Shown piece by piece: positions 1 to 6,834 of a stretch of 28,993 nt of DNA. The position numbers were made by a program, and so were the translations under genes. The notes under the pieces were generated by a model. It had not been told where the DNA came from and ran no database searches. It saw only the letters and a list, made by a program, of their open reading frames with translations. Within the stretch, counting starts at the first letter, position 1; each line of letters starts with the position of its first letter. Source of the DNA: a virus; the IMG/VR virus record IMGVR_UViG_3300049216_000571, positions 1 through 28,993 of that record. One strand, written 5' to 3'.

Positions 1-1173
1 TTACTCGACTTGATACAGCCGCATCTTCGGCGTCGCTGCGCTCAAAACACTCACCGCTCCCCGCAGATAATTCGGGTGCAAATGCGCGTAAAGTTCAGTC
101 GTCTTTTGAACGCTATGGCCCAACAGCCGCGCGATCAGGAAAAGATCGACACCGGCTATCGCCATCAGCGAACCCGCCGTGTGGCGCAATGTGTGAGGCG
201 TAACGCCCACTAAACCGGCTCTCTCACATGCCATACGGAAACCGACCTTAATATTGGCGATCGGCCCGTTTCGATAGCTGATCACATAGGGACACATCTG
301 CATCGGTTCACCGGCAGCCGCGGCCTCTTCCTGCAGCTTTTTAAGTTCCTGCCTTTGATCGTTGAGTGCGGTCATCAATGCCTCGCTGATCGGCACGATG
401 GCGCGTCTTTTATTCGTTTGCTGCCGGCCTTCAGGATTCAGATGGATAATCTTGTTGTTAAAATCGATCTGCGCCCAGTTTAGATCAAGGATAGCTCCTT
501 TGCGCGCTCCGGTATTGATCGCCAGCAGCACGAAAAGTTTAACGTGAGACTCTATGCAGTTACTGAGCAGAAGCTCGATTTCTTCTCGCTCCAGATAGCG
601 CGTTTTATTCGGCGCATCCGGAGGCAGCGGTATTTTTGGCGCTGATGTCAATCGCCCTTCCGCAACGGCATGGTTCAGCGCCGTGGATAAAATGCCGAGT
701 TCACGTTTGATCGTCGATGTCGACAGCGGCGCATCGTTTTTGACTCTGACCGTTTCACCATCGGAGTTTTTATAGAACCTAACCTTGCGAGTGCGTTCTT
801 TCACATATCGCTTCGCCAATTGCGGCGTCATGTGCGCCACGGTGCAGTTCGGCCCGAAAAACTTAATCAGGTTCTCGACGGCGCGGCCTGTGAATGAAGC
901 GCTCGCCAATTCCTCGCCGCGCTCTTGCACATACCAGCGAAGAGCGGTTGCGATCAGATATTTATCTGGCGTGAGGATAGGTTGCTGGCTGGCCTTGGCC
1001 TCATAGGCCTTTTCAATCAGGAAGCGGCCGAGTTCTTTTTCAGCTTCGATGCGATCGCAAGTGCCGCTGCTGCGTCGCTTAACCCGTTTTGAACACTCGT
1101 CGTACCAGTAGATGCAATAGTTGGGCTGTCCTTTTTCCCGTCCGATCCAGGGTGCGCGTCTAAGTTTTGGCAT
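1..1173 (-). CDS. int: Tyrosine recombinase, phage integrase
   Basis: A complete 390-residue site-specific recombinase that would integrate and excise the phage genome. The N-terminus (about residues 15-55) looks like the small arm-binding domain common in alphaproteobacterial phage integrases. Residues about 70-170 form the SAM-like core-binding domain. The catalytic domain carries the expected residues: Arg224 (TGARKG), Lys255, His327 and Arg330 (HTLRH), His353 (LGHS) and the nucleophile Tyr362. The gene ends at the first base of the window, so the attachment site probably lies just outside. It is the last gene of a leftward operon, and its first 157 bases overlap the upstream HTH gene in another frame. 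The ATG is supported by N-terminal domain homology. Function is clear; target site unknown. Confidence 0.96.
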   Translation of the reverse strand: MPKLRRAPWIGREKGQPNYCIYWYDECSKRVKRRSSGTCDRIEAEKELGRFLIEKAYEAKASQQPILTPDKYLIATALRWYVQERGEELASASFTGRAVENLIKFFGPNCTVAHMTPQLAKRYVKERTRKVRFYKNSDGETVRVKNDAPLSTSTIKRELGILSTALNHAVAEGRLTSAPKIPLPPDAPNKTRYLEREEIELLLSNCIESHVKLFVLLAINTGARKGAILDLNWAQIDFNNKIIHLNPEGRQQTNKRRAIVPISEALMTALNDQRQELKKLQEEAAAAGEPMQMCPYVISYRNGPIANIKVGFRMACERAGLVGVTPHTLRHTAGSLMAIAGVDLFLIARLLGHSVQKTTELYAHLHPNYLRGAVSVLSAATPKMRLYQVE

Positions 1174-1373
1174 GGCTGTTTTGCCCTCCGTATGTAGTCC
1201 TCGATGTCGGGAAGGTGAAAGCGAAGCGCCCCGCCGATTTTGACGTAGGCTATTTTGCGCTGGTTTCTTAGCCTTCCCACGACCGAAGGAGCTACTTGCA
1301 GTAGCTCCGCGACCTGGTCGATGGTCAGCACCAGAGGGCTTAGAGGATTGCCTTTATCGTGCATCATACGCAC
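1017..1373 (-). CDS. Excisionase-like MerR/HTH_17 DNA-binding protein
   Basis: A 118-residue protein with a winged-helix MerR-type HTH at about residues 16-65 (LTIDQVAELLQVAP, then LRFHLPDIEDYIRR), as in excisionase-family DNA-binding domains. Such proteins bend att-site DNA and set recombination direction. Position immediately before int supports an Xis-like role. The domain ends almost exactly where int begins; the remaining 50 or so residues, rich in Ser, Thr and Ala, are encoded inside int in another frame. The start used is GTG at 1373; ATG codons at 1367 and 1364 are alternatives, and no strong ribosome binding site separates them. It could instead be a transcriptional regulator. Confidence 0.82.
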   Translation of the reverse strand: MRMMHDKGNPLSPLVLTIDQVAELLQVAPSVVGRLRNQRKIAYVKIGGALRFHLPDIEDYIRRAKQPCQNLDAHPGSDGKKDSPTIASTGTTSVQNGLSDAAAALAIASKLKKNSAAS

Positions 1374-1428
1374 CCAACATCCACCAACGCCATTTCTGGC
1401 GAAGAGGACGCATGAGTTTGCGTATGAT
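1363..1428. repeat. 9-bp inverted repeat upstream of the HTH gene
   Basis: ATCATACGC at 1363-1371 and its exact reverse complement GCGTATGAT at 1420-1428 flank 48 bases. The left arm overlaps the first codons of the HTH gene and the right arm lies in its leader. This is seen directly. A role as binding sites for the HTH protein (autoregulation or recombination architecture) is inference only. Confidence 0.35.
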
Positions 1429-1445
1429 ACCTAAGCAATACATCA

Positions 1446-1832
1446 TTATTTCACCGGCTCCTGCCGGTCGGCACTTTCGGCTTCTAACTTCTCATTCAAA
1501 TAATGCAGCACTCGACCGCATAGATTGCGGTCGTCGATGACGGTGTGAATAAAGCAAGCAAAGCTTGCCAACAGAACGGCATCGTCAGAACCGTCCTGAT
1601 CTGAATTCCGTTTGCAATGCGCTTTCCAAACTTCCTGCCAGCAGCCATCGGCCACCTCAAGGCGCTGCGCCAGGTTACGCATCCCTTCCGGCGATACATT
1701 CGGACGCATCGCTGGCCTGCGCGGTTTTGTAACGCGCGGCCGGTTGCTGTTACCCGCAGGGTGAAAGACGAACGCCTTGGCGGCACCGAAAGGCGCATCG
1801 TCTTTCATTTTGAGGGCAACACTAGCCGACAT
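1446..1832 (-). CDS. Hypothetical phage protein, 128 aa
   Basis: I do not recognise this protein. It has a basic, proline-rich N-terminal third (residues 25-45, many Arg/Pro) and a more ordinary helical-looking C-terminal part (about residues 50-115) with several Cys residues. The ATG at 1832 overlaps the end of the preceding gene by 11 bases and has a GCAGGG-like ribosome binding site, which suggests translational coupling. It lies in the leftward operon between the predicted PL promoter and the recombination genes, where temperate phages keep recombination, anti-restriction or regulatory genes. A 73-base gap separates it from the HTH gene. Confidence 0.6.
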   Translation of the reverse strand: MSASVALKMKDDAPFGAAKAFVFHPAGNSNRPRVTKPRRPAMRPNVSPEGMRNLAQRLEVADGCWQEVWKAHCKRNSDQDGSDDAVLLASFACFIHTVIDDRNLCGRVLHYLNEKLEAESADRQEPVK

Positions 1833-2061
1833 GCGTGACCCTGCTCGGCTGATGTGACGGTGAAGGCGTGAAGAGGAAAGTATGTCCGGGTTCCGTTGAA
1901 AGGCTCATGGCCTTTTCAAAAGCCACGACCGCGCGGTTGGCGCTCTTCAGGGCATCGATATCGCGGCCCTGTTTTACAAGGCTGTAGCATGTCAGAATTT
2001 GCTGACGCGCTATCGCCATGTAGGTCTTTGTCGGGCGGTTGAGATAATGGATGATCGCCAT
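1822..2061 (-). CDS. Hypothetical small protein, first gene of leftward operon
   Basis: A 79-residue protein (MAIIHYLNRPT onward) of unknown function, apparently helical (residues 10-50), with a Ser/Pro-rich end. An ATG at 2097 would give 91 residues, but that codon lies inside the operator palindrome and upstream of the predicted PL transcript start, and it lacks a ribosome binding site. The ATG at 2061 has GAGG five to six bases upstream and is preferred. It is the first gene after PL and should be repressed in the lysogen. The position matches that of N or other early regulators in lambdoid phages, but no sequence similarity supports such a role. Confidence 0.55.
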   Translation of the reverse strand: MAIIHYLNRPTKTYMAIARQQILTCYSLVKQGRDIDALKSANRAVVAFEKAMSLSTEPGHTFLFTPSPSHQPSRVTHVG

Positions 2062-2085
2062 TTTTTCCTCGTCAATTTCGTCACC

Positions 2086-2114
2086 ATAATTTGCCATTTT
2101 GGCAAAATAGTCAA
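2086..2114 (-). promoter_or_regulatory. Predicted PL promoter with operator in its spacer
   Basis: On the minus strand, TTGACT (2109-2114) is followed after exactly 17 bases by AATTAT (2086-2091). The spacer is almost entirely the 17-bp palindrome TTTGCC-ATTTT-GGCAAA (2090-2106). Repressor bound there would cover both promoter elements. A transcript starting near 2080 would have a leader of about 20 bases with a GAGG site before the ATG at 2061. The remaining gene-free stretch up to the end of the repressor gene (about 2115-2270) is AT-rich and holds one further degenerate operator and two half-sites (TTTGCC at 2202-2207, GGCAAA at 2259-2264). Confidence 0.62.
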
Positions 2115-2234
2115 CTCAATTGAGAGGATTTATAGTTTCATTAGCATAATATTGATAATAATGGTAAATAAGCGTTTATTTCCGTTTATTAAAGCGCACT
2201 TTTTGCCAGAATTAAAGAATATTTAACCATAATA

Positions 2235-2251
2235 TTTGCCAATTTGACAAC
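2235..2251. promoter_or_regulatory. Degenerate repressor operator copy
   Basis: TTTGCC-AATTT-GACAAC has the same half-site and spacing as the perfect operators nearby, with two mismatches in the right arm. It lies just beyond the 3' end of the repressor gene, 145 bp centre to centre from the PL operator. This would suit cooperative or looped repressor binding, as at lambda OL. No convincing promoter overlaps it. Confidence 0.5.
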
Positions 2252-2270
2252 AAGATTAGGCAAAACGTCG

Positions 2271-2729
2271 TTATTTAGCGCTGGATTTTTTACGCGGGTA
2301 AACGACTAGGGGTTCGGCTTTCAGGTTCTTTTTACGAGCTTTTATGAGGGTTTTGCTGATTTCACGAATCTGCATCACCGTCAAACTTGAGTTGATCGCC
2401 TGATTATACATAAAGCTGGCAATAGCACCGGTTTCATCAGGAGAGACCTTGATTTTAGCCTCTTCAATCGCTTCCAGGACGGCACCGACGACGACTGTCA
2501 TCGTATTCATGTCGGCCTCGGCGGGAAGCTTATGGCCAAAATTCATCGGCACAAGCTCGTTCGCATCGCATTTGAGGATGCGGCTAAAATCAGCTGCAAG
2601 TTCCATGGAAAGGCCGCGCTCACCGCGCTCGATCCGGCTCAAAAAAGAGACCGATATATTTGCCGCTGCGGCAAAATCCTTCGGCTCAAAGCCGGCGGCA
2701 ATTCGAAGCTTTCTGACGTTGTTTTTCAT
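2271..2729 (-). CDS. XRE-family HTH repressor (CI-like)
   Basis: A 152-residue DNA-binding protein. Residues about 4-60 form an XRE/Cro-CI helix-turn-helix (VRKLRIAAG; ISVSFLSRIERGERGLSM as turn and recognition helix). The C-terminal part (residues about 75-150) is unfamiliar, probably a helical dimerisation domain, and ends in a basic tail. No LexA-type Ser/Lys autocleavage motif is visible, so induction by RecA cleavage is not supported. The ATG at 2729 has GGAA six bases upstream; an upstream GTG at 2762 lacks a ribosome binding site. The gene reads left between the predicted PL and PR, as cI does in lambda, and it is surrounded by four copies of one palindrome. The master-repressor role is inferred from this context. 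Confidence 0.85.
   Translation of the reverse strand: MKNNVRKLRIAAGFEPKDFAAAANISVSFLSRIERGERGLSMELAADFSRILKCDANELVPMNFGHKLPAEADMNTMTVVVGAVLEAIEEAKIKVSPDETGAIASFMYNQAINSSLTVMQIREISKTLIKARKKNLKAEPLVVYPRKKSSAK
2659..2675. promoter_or_regulatory. Intragenic repressor operator
   Basis: TTTGCC-GCTGC-GGCAAA is a perfect match to the operator consensus and is palindromic over all 17 bases apart from the central one. It lies inside the repressor gene about 55 bases after its ATG, over codons for a Phe-Ala-Ala-Ala-Ala run. Repressor bound here could act as a roadblock for negative autoregulation or as an anchor for looping to the other sites. Confidence 0.6.
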
Positions 2730-2783
2730 ACCTAATTCCATACCCAAGCGTGCAGCATGCACGTAAACTAGTTAATTAAATGC

Positions 2784-2789
2784 ATTATA
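2784..2789 (-). promoter_or_regulatory. Candidate -10 box of repressor maintenance promoter
   Basis: A consensus TATAAT on the minus strand, 55 bases upstream of the repressor ATG. At 17 bases further upstream stands AAGCGT, a poor -35. A weak -35 is typical of activated PRM-type promoters, but no operator lies at the usual adjacent position (the nearest is 108 bp away), so activation by the repressor is not evident. Confidence 0.42.
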
Positions 2790-2887
2790 ACCCATAAAAT
2801 CGCAAGACGCTTCTATCAGATTAGGACAACCAATATCAAGCAAGTAATTACCTGTAAAATGTTTTTCTTATTCTTACCTTTTTTTGG

Positions 2888-2916
2888 TTGATCTTTTTTG
2901 CCAATTAGGCAAATAT
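2888..2916 (+). promoter_or_regulatory. Predicted PR promoter with operator in its spacer
   Basis: TTGATC (2888-2893), a 17-base spacer, then AAATAT (2911-2916). The perfect operator TTTGCC-AATTA-GGCAAA (2897-2913) fills the spacer, as at the predicted PL. The -10 is weak (three of six consensus bases), so the promoter call rests mainly on the shared architecture. It would drive the rightward primase and helicase operon. Confidence 0.5.
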
Positions 2917-3020
2917 CCCCTCCGCAAAGCGACTGGGTTACCCCCTCATTTTTTCCGGTTAGCGCCTTATAGAGGCGAACCGTCGGGCCAGGAAAAGCTT
3001 TTTGAAAACTAGCTTTAGGT

Positions 3021-3110
3021 ATGACCATGACGGAACGCTCAATACTTGCGGGGACAATTGCGTCCGCCGCAAACACAAGAATAACGACTGGATCATGGAG
3101 GCGCTCATGA
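3021..3110 (+). CDS. Possible short leader ORF coupled to primase
   Basis: A 29-codon frame (MTMTERSILAGT onward, ending RRS) whose TGA overlaps the primase ATG at 3107 as ATGA. Translation through it would deliver ribosomes to the primase start. There is only a weak AGG just before its ATG, and the peptide resembles nothing I know. It may be chance. Confidence 0.22.
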   Translation: MTMTERSILAGTIASAANTRITTGSWRRS

Positions 3111-4096
3111 AAGCTCCTTCATTTTCGGCACAAGAGATTGCAGAGGCGAAGGCCAGACACGATCTTGCCGGTCTGGTTATGCAACGAGTCCAGCTCAAAC
3201 GCGAAGGCGTAAACTGGAAAGGACTTTGCCCCTTCCACACCGAAAAAACGCCGAGCTTTACGGTGACCCCGGCGAGAGCCACTTACCATTGCTACGGATG
3301 CGGCGCCCATGGCGATGCACTTTCGTGGCTTATGCATGTGCATCAGGTGAGTTTCAGGCAAGCCGTCGAGATGTCGCTGCAGCGACCTGTCACCCGGCCT
3401 TTGACTCAGCAGCGTCTCATCCGCACCACAGTTCACAATGCGGGGCCAGCCAAGCCGCCCAATGATTACGACGCGCAGCGTTATCTCCACCGCGCCAGCC
3501 AGATCTGGAATGAAGCTGTACCAGCGACGGGTACACTTGTAGAACGCTATCTCTATGCGCGCGGTCTTATTTTTGAAGACAAGGTGCCGAGCGTCCTGCG
3601 TTTTCATCCCGATTTGCTGCATGAGCCGACACGTCAGCGATTACCGGCGATGGTCGGAGCCGCAACTGATATGAACGGTAAATTTACCGGGATTCACCGT
3701 ACCTATCTTGCGGAAGATGGCAGCGATCAGGCCACCGTTTCAGAAGGCGGCGTCAAGCGCATGCTGGCGAGTTGCTTTGGCTCCTTCATCCAGCTCTCGG
3801 AACCGCAAGGCAACAAACTCATCATCGCCGAAGGCATCGAGACAGCTTTGTCGCTGATGCAATCTTGTCCCGATTACGGCGTGTGGTCAGCAATGACGCT
3901 CGGTAATTTGAAAGCGCCAGTGCCGCGATCCGTTACCGAAATCGTTCTTGCAACCGATAGCGACAACAAAGACCCGCGCATGGCGGCGCGCGTGGTGCGT
4001 GAAGCTGCGGATGCGCATATCAGCCGCGGTCACATTGTGCGCGAAGCGCCGGCACCGGCGGGCAAGGATTTTAATGATGTGCTGCGTGGCGAGTAG
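3107..4096 (+). CDS. DnaG-type DNA primase (CHC2 zinc finger plus Toprim)
   Basis: A 329-residue primase that would make RNA primers at phage replication forks. The N-terminal CHC2 zinc ribbon has Cys41, His44, Cys62 and Cys65 (CPFH, then HCYGCG). After a linker, the C-terminal Toprim domain has the catalytic Glu242 (AEGIETAL), the Asp pair 284/286 (ATDSDN) and the terminal GKDFNDVL motif common in phage and plasmid primases. The protein is shorter than bacterial DnaG and lacks its helicase-binding domain, as usual for phage forms. The start at 3107 is chosen for its GGAGG six bases upstream; longer in-frame starts lack one. It is the first clear gene of the rightward operon, followed by an ATPase likely to be its helicase partner. 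Confidence 0.92.
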   Translation: MKAPSFSAQEIAEAKARHDLAGLVMQRVQLKREGVNWKGLCPFHTEKTPSFTVTPARATYHCYGCGAHGDALSWLMHVHQVSFRQAVEMSLQRPVTRPLTQQRLIRTTVHNAGPAKPPNDYDAQRYLHRASQIWNEAVPATGTLVERYLYARGLIFEDKVPSVLRFHPDLLHEPTRQRLPAMVGAATDMNGKFTGIHRTYLAEDGSDQATVSEGGVKRMLASCFGSFIQLSEPQGNKLIIAEGIETALSLMQSCPDYGVWSAMTLGNLKAPVPRSVTEIVLATDSDNKDPRMAARVVREAADAHISRGHIVREAPAPAGKDFNDVLRGE

Positions 4097-4291
4097 GATC
4101 ACCCCATGGCAAGCCTCGCTCTCTGCCACCGGTCGGGTTTCGGTTTGCCGCTCACGCCGCTTTTTCTCGTTTCCGGTCCCTTAAGTTTTTCCCCCGTCCC
4201 CCTTACGGCAAAAAACGCCGCCTGGGGTGCGTCTTGTTTTTACCGCTCCCTGATCCTGATCAGCCGTTTCCTGAAATTGAGGCTCATGTCC

Positions 4292-6028
4292 ATGTCGCAA
4301 GAGGATAAAATCGCCAAGGCCGTCAAAGACGCCAAAGTCCTCCTCTCGCATGGACAAGCGATCGAGGGCAGCGAAACGGATTCCGGACAACTAAGCGCCG
4401 ATGATCCATGCCCGGTAACGGCGCTCGGCACGCTAGACGGCAATTATTATTTTATCTCGCCGTCGGGCGAAGTGCGGCGTCTGTCGCCGCGCGATTTTAC
4501 CGACAAGTTCCTCGTGAGCATATTCGGCGGCCGCATCGATTGGCTGTGCCGCAATTTTCCAGCCACGACGCGCAAGGGTCAGAAAGATTTTTCGCGCTTT
4601 GAAGGATCGGATGCTTGCGTTGCTCTTATGCGCGCCTGCCATGACCGCGGACTTTACAATCCCAACACGCCCGGACGCGGCCCCGGCGTTTGGCGTGTCG
4701 GCGAATTGCCCATCCTGCATAGCGGTGATGCGATCTGGTATCAAAATCAATGGTTGCCGCCCGGTCAGCAATTTGGCGGCGCCATTTACTCGGCTCGCGC
4801 CGCGCTTGAGCGTCCCGATTTTAATAATCCCTTGACCGCTATTGAAGCTGCAGAACTTCGGCAGTGGTTCAATGCTTGGAATTTTGTCGATCCCATCGAT
4901 GCCGATTTGTTGTTTGGTTTCATGGGTGCGTCGCTCCTTGGCGGCTTTCCACTATGGCGGGCGCATGCCTTTGTCATCGGCGAACGTGGCAGCGGCAAAA
5001 CAAAACTCGGCGAACTCATGATGGCGTGCCTTGGCGCACAAGGCATGTCGCTCAACAATTACACCGAGGCCGGACTGCGCCAATCGCTTGTGAACGAAGC
5101 GCGCGCATTATGTCTTGATGAAGGAGAGCCAGGCAGCGATGGCTCGACAGCGCACCGCATGTCGCAAGTGATAAAGCTCTTACGTCTTTTGTCGGGTGGC
5201 CCCGGTGCGCGTATCGCGCGCGGCTCATCGGCTGGCGTGGCGCAAAGCTATATCGTCACCGGCTGCGTCATGGTGCTCGCCATCAACCCGCCGCCCCTGG
5301 AACCCCAAGATCGCAGTCGAATTATTCAAATTTCGATCAACAAACCGAATAGCACGGGAACGGCTGCCCAAGACATCGATCACTTTATCGATGTTGCCGG
5401 CAAGCGAAGTGCACGCCTGAGAGCGCGCGCCATTCTTGGTGTCGATCGCTTTGTGGAAGCGACAAAGCTGTTTCGCCAGCTTCTTCTCGATAAGGGTTGT
5501 GATGGCAGGCAAGCTGATCTGTTTTCCACTTTGTTGGCAGGACGTTCGATGCTTTTAGAAGACACGGTTCCACACCCGGATGCCGCGCGTTCGCTGGTCG
5601 AACAGTTAGGTCAGCGCCTCAAAGCAATCTTTATCGAAGATGACGAAAGCGGCGACGGCCAGCTGTGCCTTCGGCATTTTCTGGATTCGGCTTGTGAAGC
5701 GATCCGCGATGGAAGGCGTATGACGCTTGGACAAATTATCGCCAAGGAACGTCAGGCTCCTTTCACGCATGAGGGCTTGCTCGAAAGTTACGGGCTGCGC
5801 CTCATGTCGGACGGAACTTTGTTTGTCCCGAATTCCCACACCCAGCTTAACCGCGTTTATCTCTCAACCGCCTGGTCAGGCGGCGGCTGGAGATTTTCGC
5901 TGATGCGTTTGGCTGGCGCAAAGCCATCGCGTCATCCGGTACGTGTCGGCGGCCTCAAAATTCGCGGGCTGTTGATCCCGCCCGATCTTTTGCCTGCCCT
6001 CGACCCCGATCCCCCGGAGCCCCCATAA
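4292..6028 (+). CDS. Phage replicative ATPase / helicase
   Basis: A 578-residue protein with an AAA/superfamily-3-like ATPase core: Walker A GERGSGKT at residues 230-237, Walker B ALCLDE at 272-277, and a later AINPPP...DRSRI stretch that fits sensor-1 and arginine-finger positions. Phage and plasmid proteins of this layout next to a CHC2-Toprim primase act as replicative helicases or primase-helicases. The N-terminal 200 residues are not recognised. The ATG at 4292 has GAGG nine bases upstream; an ATG six bases earlier leaves only three bases of spacing. The in-frame extension back to 4106 would add an implausible hydrophobic N-terminus. The 195 bases before it (4097-4291) show no gene or clear signal. 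Confidence 0.78.
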   Translation: MSQEDKIAKAVKDAKVLLSHGQAIEGSETDSGQLSADDPCPVTALGTLDGNYYFISPSGEVRRLSPRDFTDKFLVSIFGGRIDWLCRNFPATTRKGQKDFSRFEGSDACVALMRACHDRGLYNPNTPGRGPGVWRVGELPILHSGDAIWYQNQWLPPGQQFGGAIYSARAALERPDFNNPLTAIEAAELRQWFNAWNFVDPIDADLLFGFMGASLLGGFPLWRAHAFVIGERGSGKTKLGELMMACLGAQGMSLNNYTEAGLRQSLVNEARALCLDEGEPGSDGSTAHRMSQVIKLLRLLSGGPGARIARGSSAGVAQSYIVTGCVMVLAINPPPLEPQDRSRIIQISINKPNSTGTAAQDIDHFIDVAGKRSARLRARAILGVDRFVEATKLFRQLLLDKGCDGRQADLFSTLLAGRSMLLEDTVPHPDAARSLVEQLGQRLKAIFIEDDESGDGQLCLRHFLDSACEAIRDGRRMTLGQIIAKERQAPFTHEGLLESYGLRLMSDGTLFVPNSHTQLNRVYLSTAWSGGGWRFSLMRLAGAKPSRHPVRVGGLKIRGLLIPPDLLPALDPDPPEPP

Positions 6029-6062
6029 CCGCAAATTACTTCGCATTTTAACTAATTTGAGT

Positions 6063-6330
6063 GTCCCGTCCCGGAGGTGTCCCATGAGCGTCCCTGAAGT
6101 GATCGTCCCGCTGAAACTGTTGAATCGGCATCGTGAATCTGCGTCCGGAATTTCGGGACAGATTTATGCTGCGCTGCACATGCGCGCGCGCATGCGCGTA
6201 TGTGCATACAAGAAAAGAACGTCCCATCGTCCCAACTTCAAAATTACTAATAAAATAGAAATAATAATGTGGGACAATGCGGCATGGGACAGCAGCGGGA
6301 CAGTGTTTTCGAGAAGCGTGGGGGCGTCCC
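6063..6330. repeat. Cluster of GTCCC/GGGAC pentamers, candidate origin or regulator array
   Basis: Twelve copies of one pentamer in 268 bases: GTCCC at 6063, 6068, 6079, 6090, 6105, 6221, 6229 and 6326, and GGGAC at 6155, 6271, 6286 and 6297. About half a copy is expected by chance. Six copies extend to TGTCCC and six to CGTCCC. The cluster starts just after the helicase gene. It also contains a strong hairpin (6175-6206) and an AT-rich tract (about 6236-6270). Iterons, a hairpin and an AT-rich unwinding element next to replication genes suggest an origin. Sites for a regulator of the next gene are the alternative. Confidence 0.5.
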
Positions 6331-6338
6331 ATGGCTAA
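6084..6338 (+). CDS. Doubtful small ORF over the repeat cluster
   Basis: An 84-codon frame (MSVPEVIVPLKLLNRH onward) with an excellent ribosome binding site, GGAGG six bases before the ATG. The first 30 residues look plausible. The rest runs through the alternating GC hairpin and the AT-rich tract and looks unlike a folded protein, and its end overlaps the next gene by 8 bases. It may encode a short peptide, or the GGAGG may be a chance product of the repeats. The product is not recognised. Confidence 0.3.
   Translation: MSVPEVIVPLKLLNRHRESASGISGQIYAALHMRARMRVCAYKKRTSHRPNFKITNKIEIIMWDNAAWDSSGTVFSRSVGASHG
6175..6206. repeat. Alternating purine-pyrimidine hairpin
   Basis: Arms 6175-6187 and 6194-6206 pair over 13 positions with one G-T mismatch (outer TGCACAT and ATGTGCA) around a six-base loop. 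The whole segment to 6210 alternates strictly between purine and pyrimidine for 36 bases, a classic Z-DNA-prone sequence. It lies inside the pentamer cluster. No T-run follows, so it is not a standard terminator. Confidence 0.5.
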
Positions 6339-6834
6339 ATCGAAACGCAAAAATAAAAAGAAAACCGCCGCCATCCGTTACGGTGATTTCGCTACACCGG
6401 AACGCAAACAACATTTTGGAGAAATTAAAACCGAGGTAGTCTATGGGCCTAACGGCATGGCACTGTTTAAGCGTGATCGCGCCATGATTACTTGCCAGCT
6501 CGATATGTGGAAGCGGCGGGAAAAAATGTCGGATTCACTTTTCGATGCAGCCTGGATATATCGGGCAGCCTTTTTGTTTCATGTTTTCGGGATAAAGACC
6601 GACGACCATGCGTCGAGTGGACGGGCCGACGAGATTTCAAAGCTTAACGCCAAAATACATTCCGAGCGGCTTCTGGCCGAAGCGCACAAAGTTCTTTCAC
6701 CGGCACAGGCCGTAGCCGTGAGGGCGATCTGCGGTATGGATGAACCGGCCCATACATCCGATCGCTGGGAAACATTATTGCGTGGTCTGGTCGTTCTCGC
6801 CAAACTCTGGCGCACCGACAAGGGATCAAATTAA
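6331..6834 (+). CDS. Unknown protein in late-regulator (Q-like) position
   Basis: A 167-residue protein with a very basic N-terminus (MAKSKRKNKKKTA), then a predominantly helical body. Around residues 95-160 it has charged helices and ends near LLRGLVVLAKLWRTD, which faintly resembles the C-termini of alphaproteobacterial DUF6456-type phage proteins. I cannot assign a family. It is the last gene before a promoter and intrinsic terminator pair at 6860-6959, exactly where lambdoid phages place the antiterminator Q. The basic N-terminus would suit nucleic-acid binding. The antiterminator or late-activator role is inference from position only. The ATG at 6331 is preceded by a G-rich run seven bases upstream. 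Confidence 0.6.
   Translation: MAKSKRKNKKKTAAIRYGDFATPERKQHFGEIKTEVVYGPNGMALFKRDRAMITCQLDMWKRREKMSDSLFDAAWIYRAAFLFHVFGIKTDDHASSGRADEISKLNAKIHSERLLAEAHKVLSPAQAVAVRAICGMDEPAHTSDRWETLLRGLVVLAKLWRTDKGSN

Noticed and set aside
1-1173. Plus-strand frames opposite the integrase
   Set aside because: Short shadows of the integrase codons; no signal of translation.
2244-2249. TTGACA on the plus strand near the degenerate operator
   Set aside because: No -10 box at 16-18 bases, and it would read antisense into the repressor gene.
4106-4291. N-terminal extension of the helicase gene from an ATG at 4106
   Set aside because: It would add about 60 hydrophobic, unconserved-looking residues and has no ribosome binding site; the start at 4292 is better.
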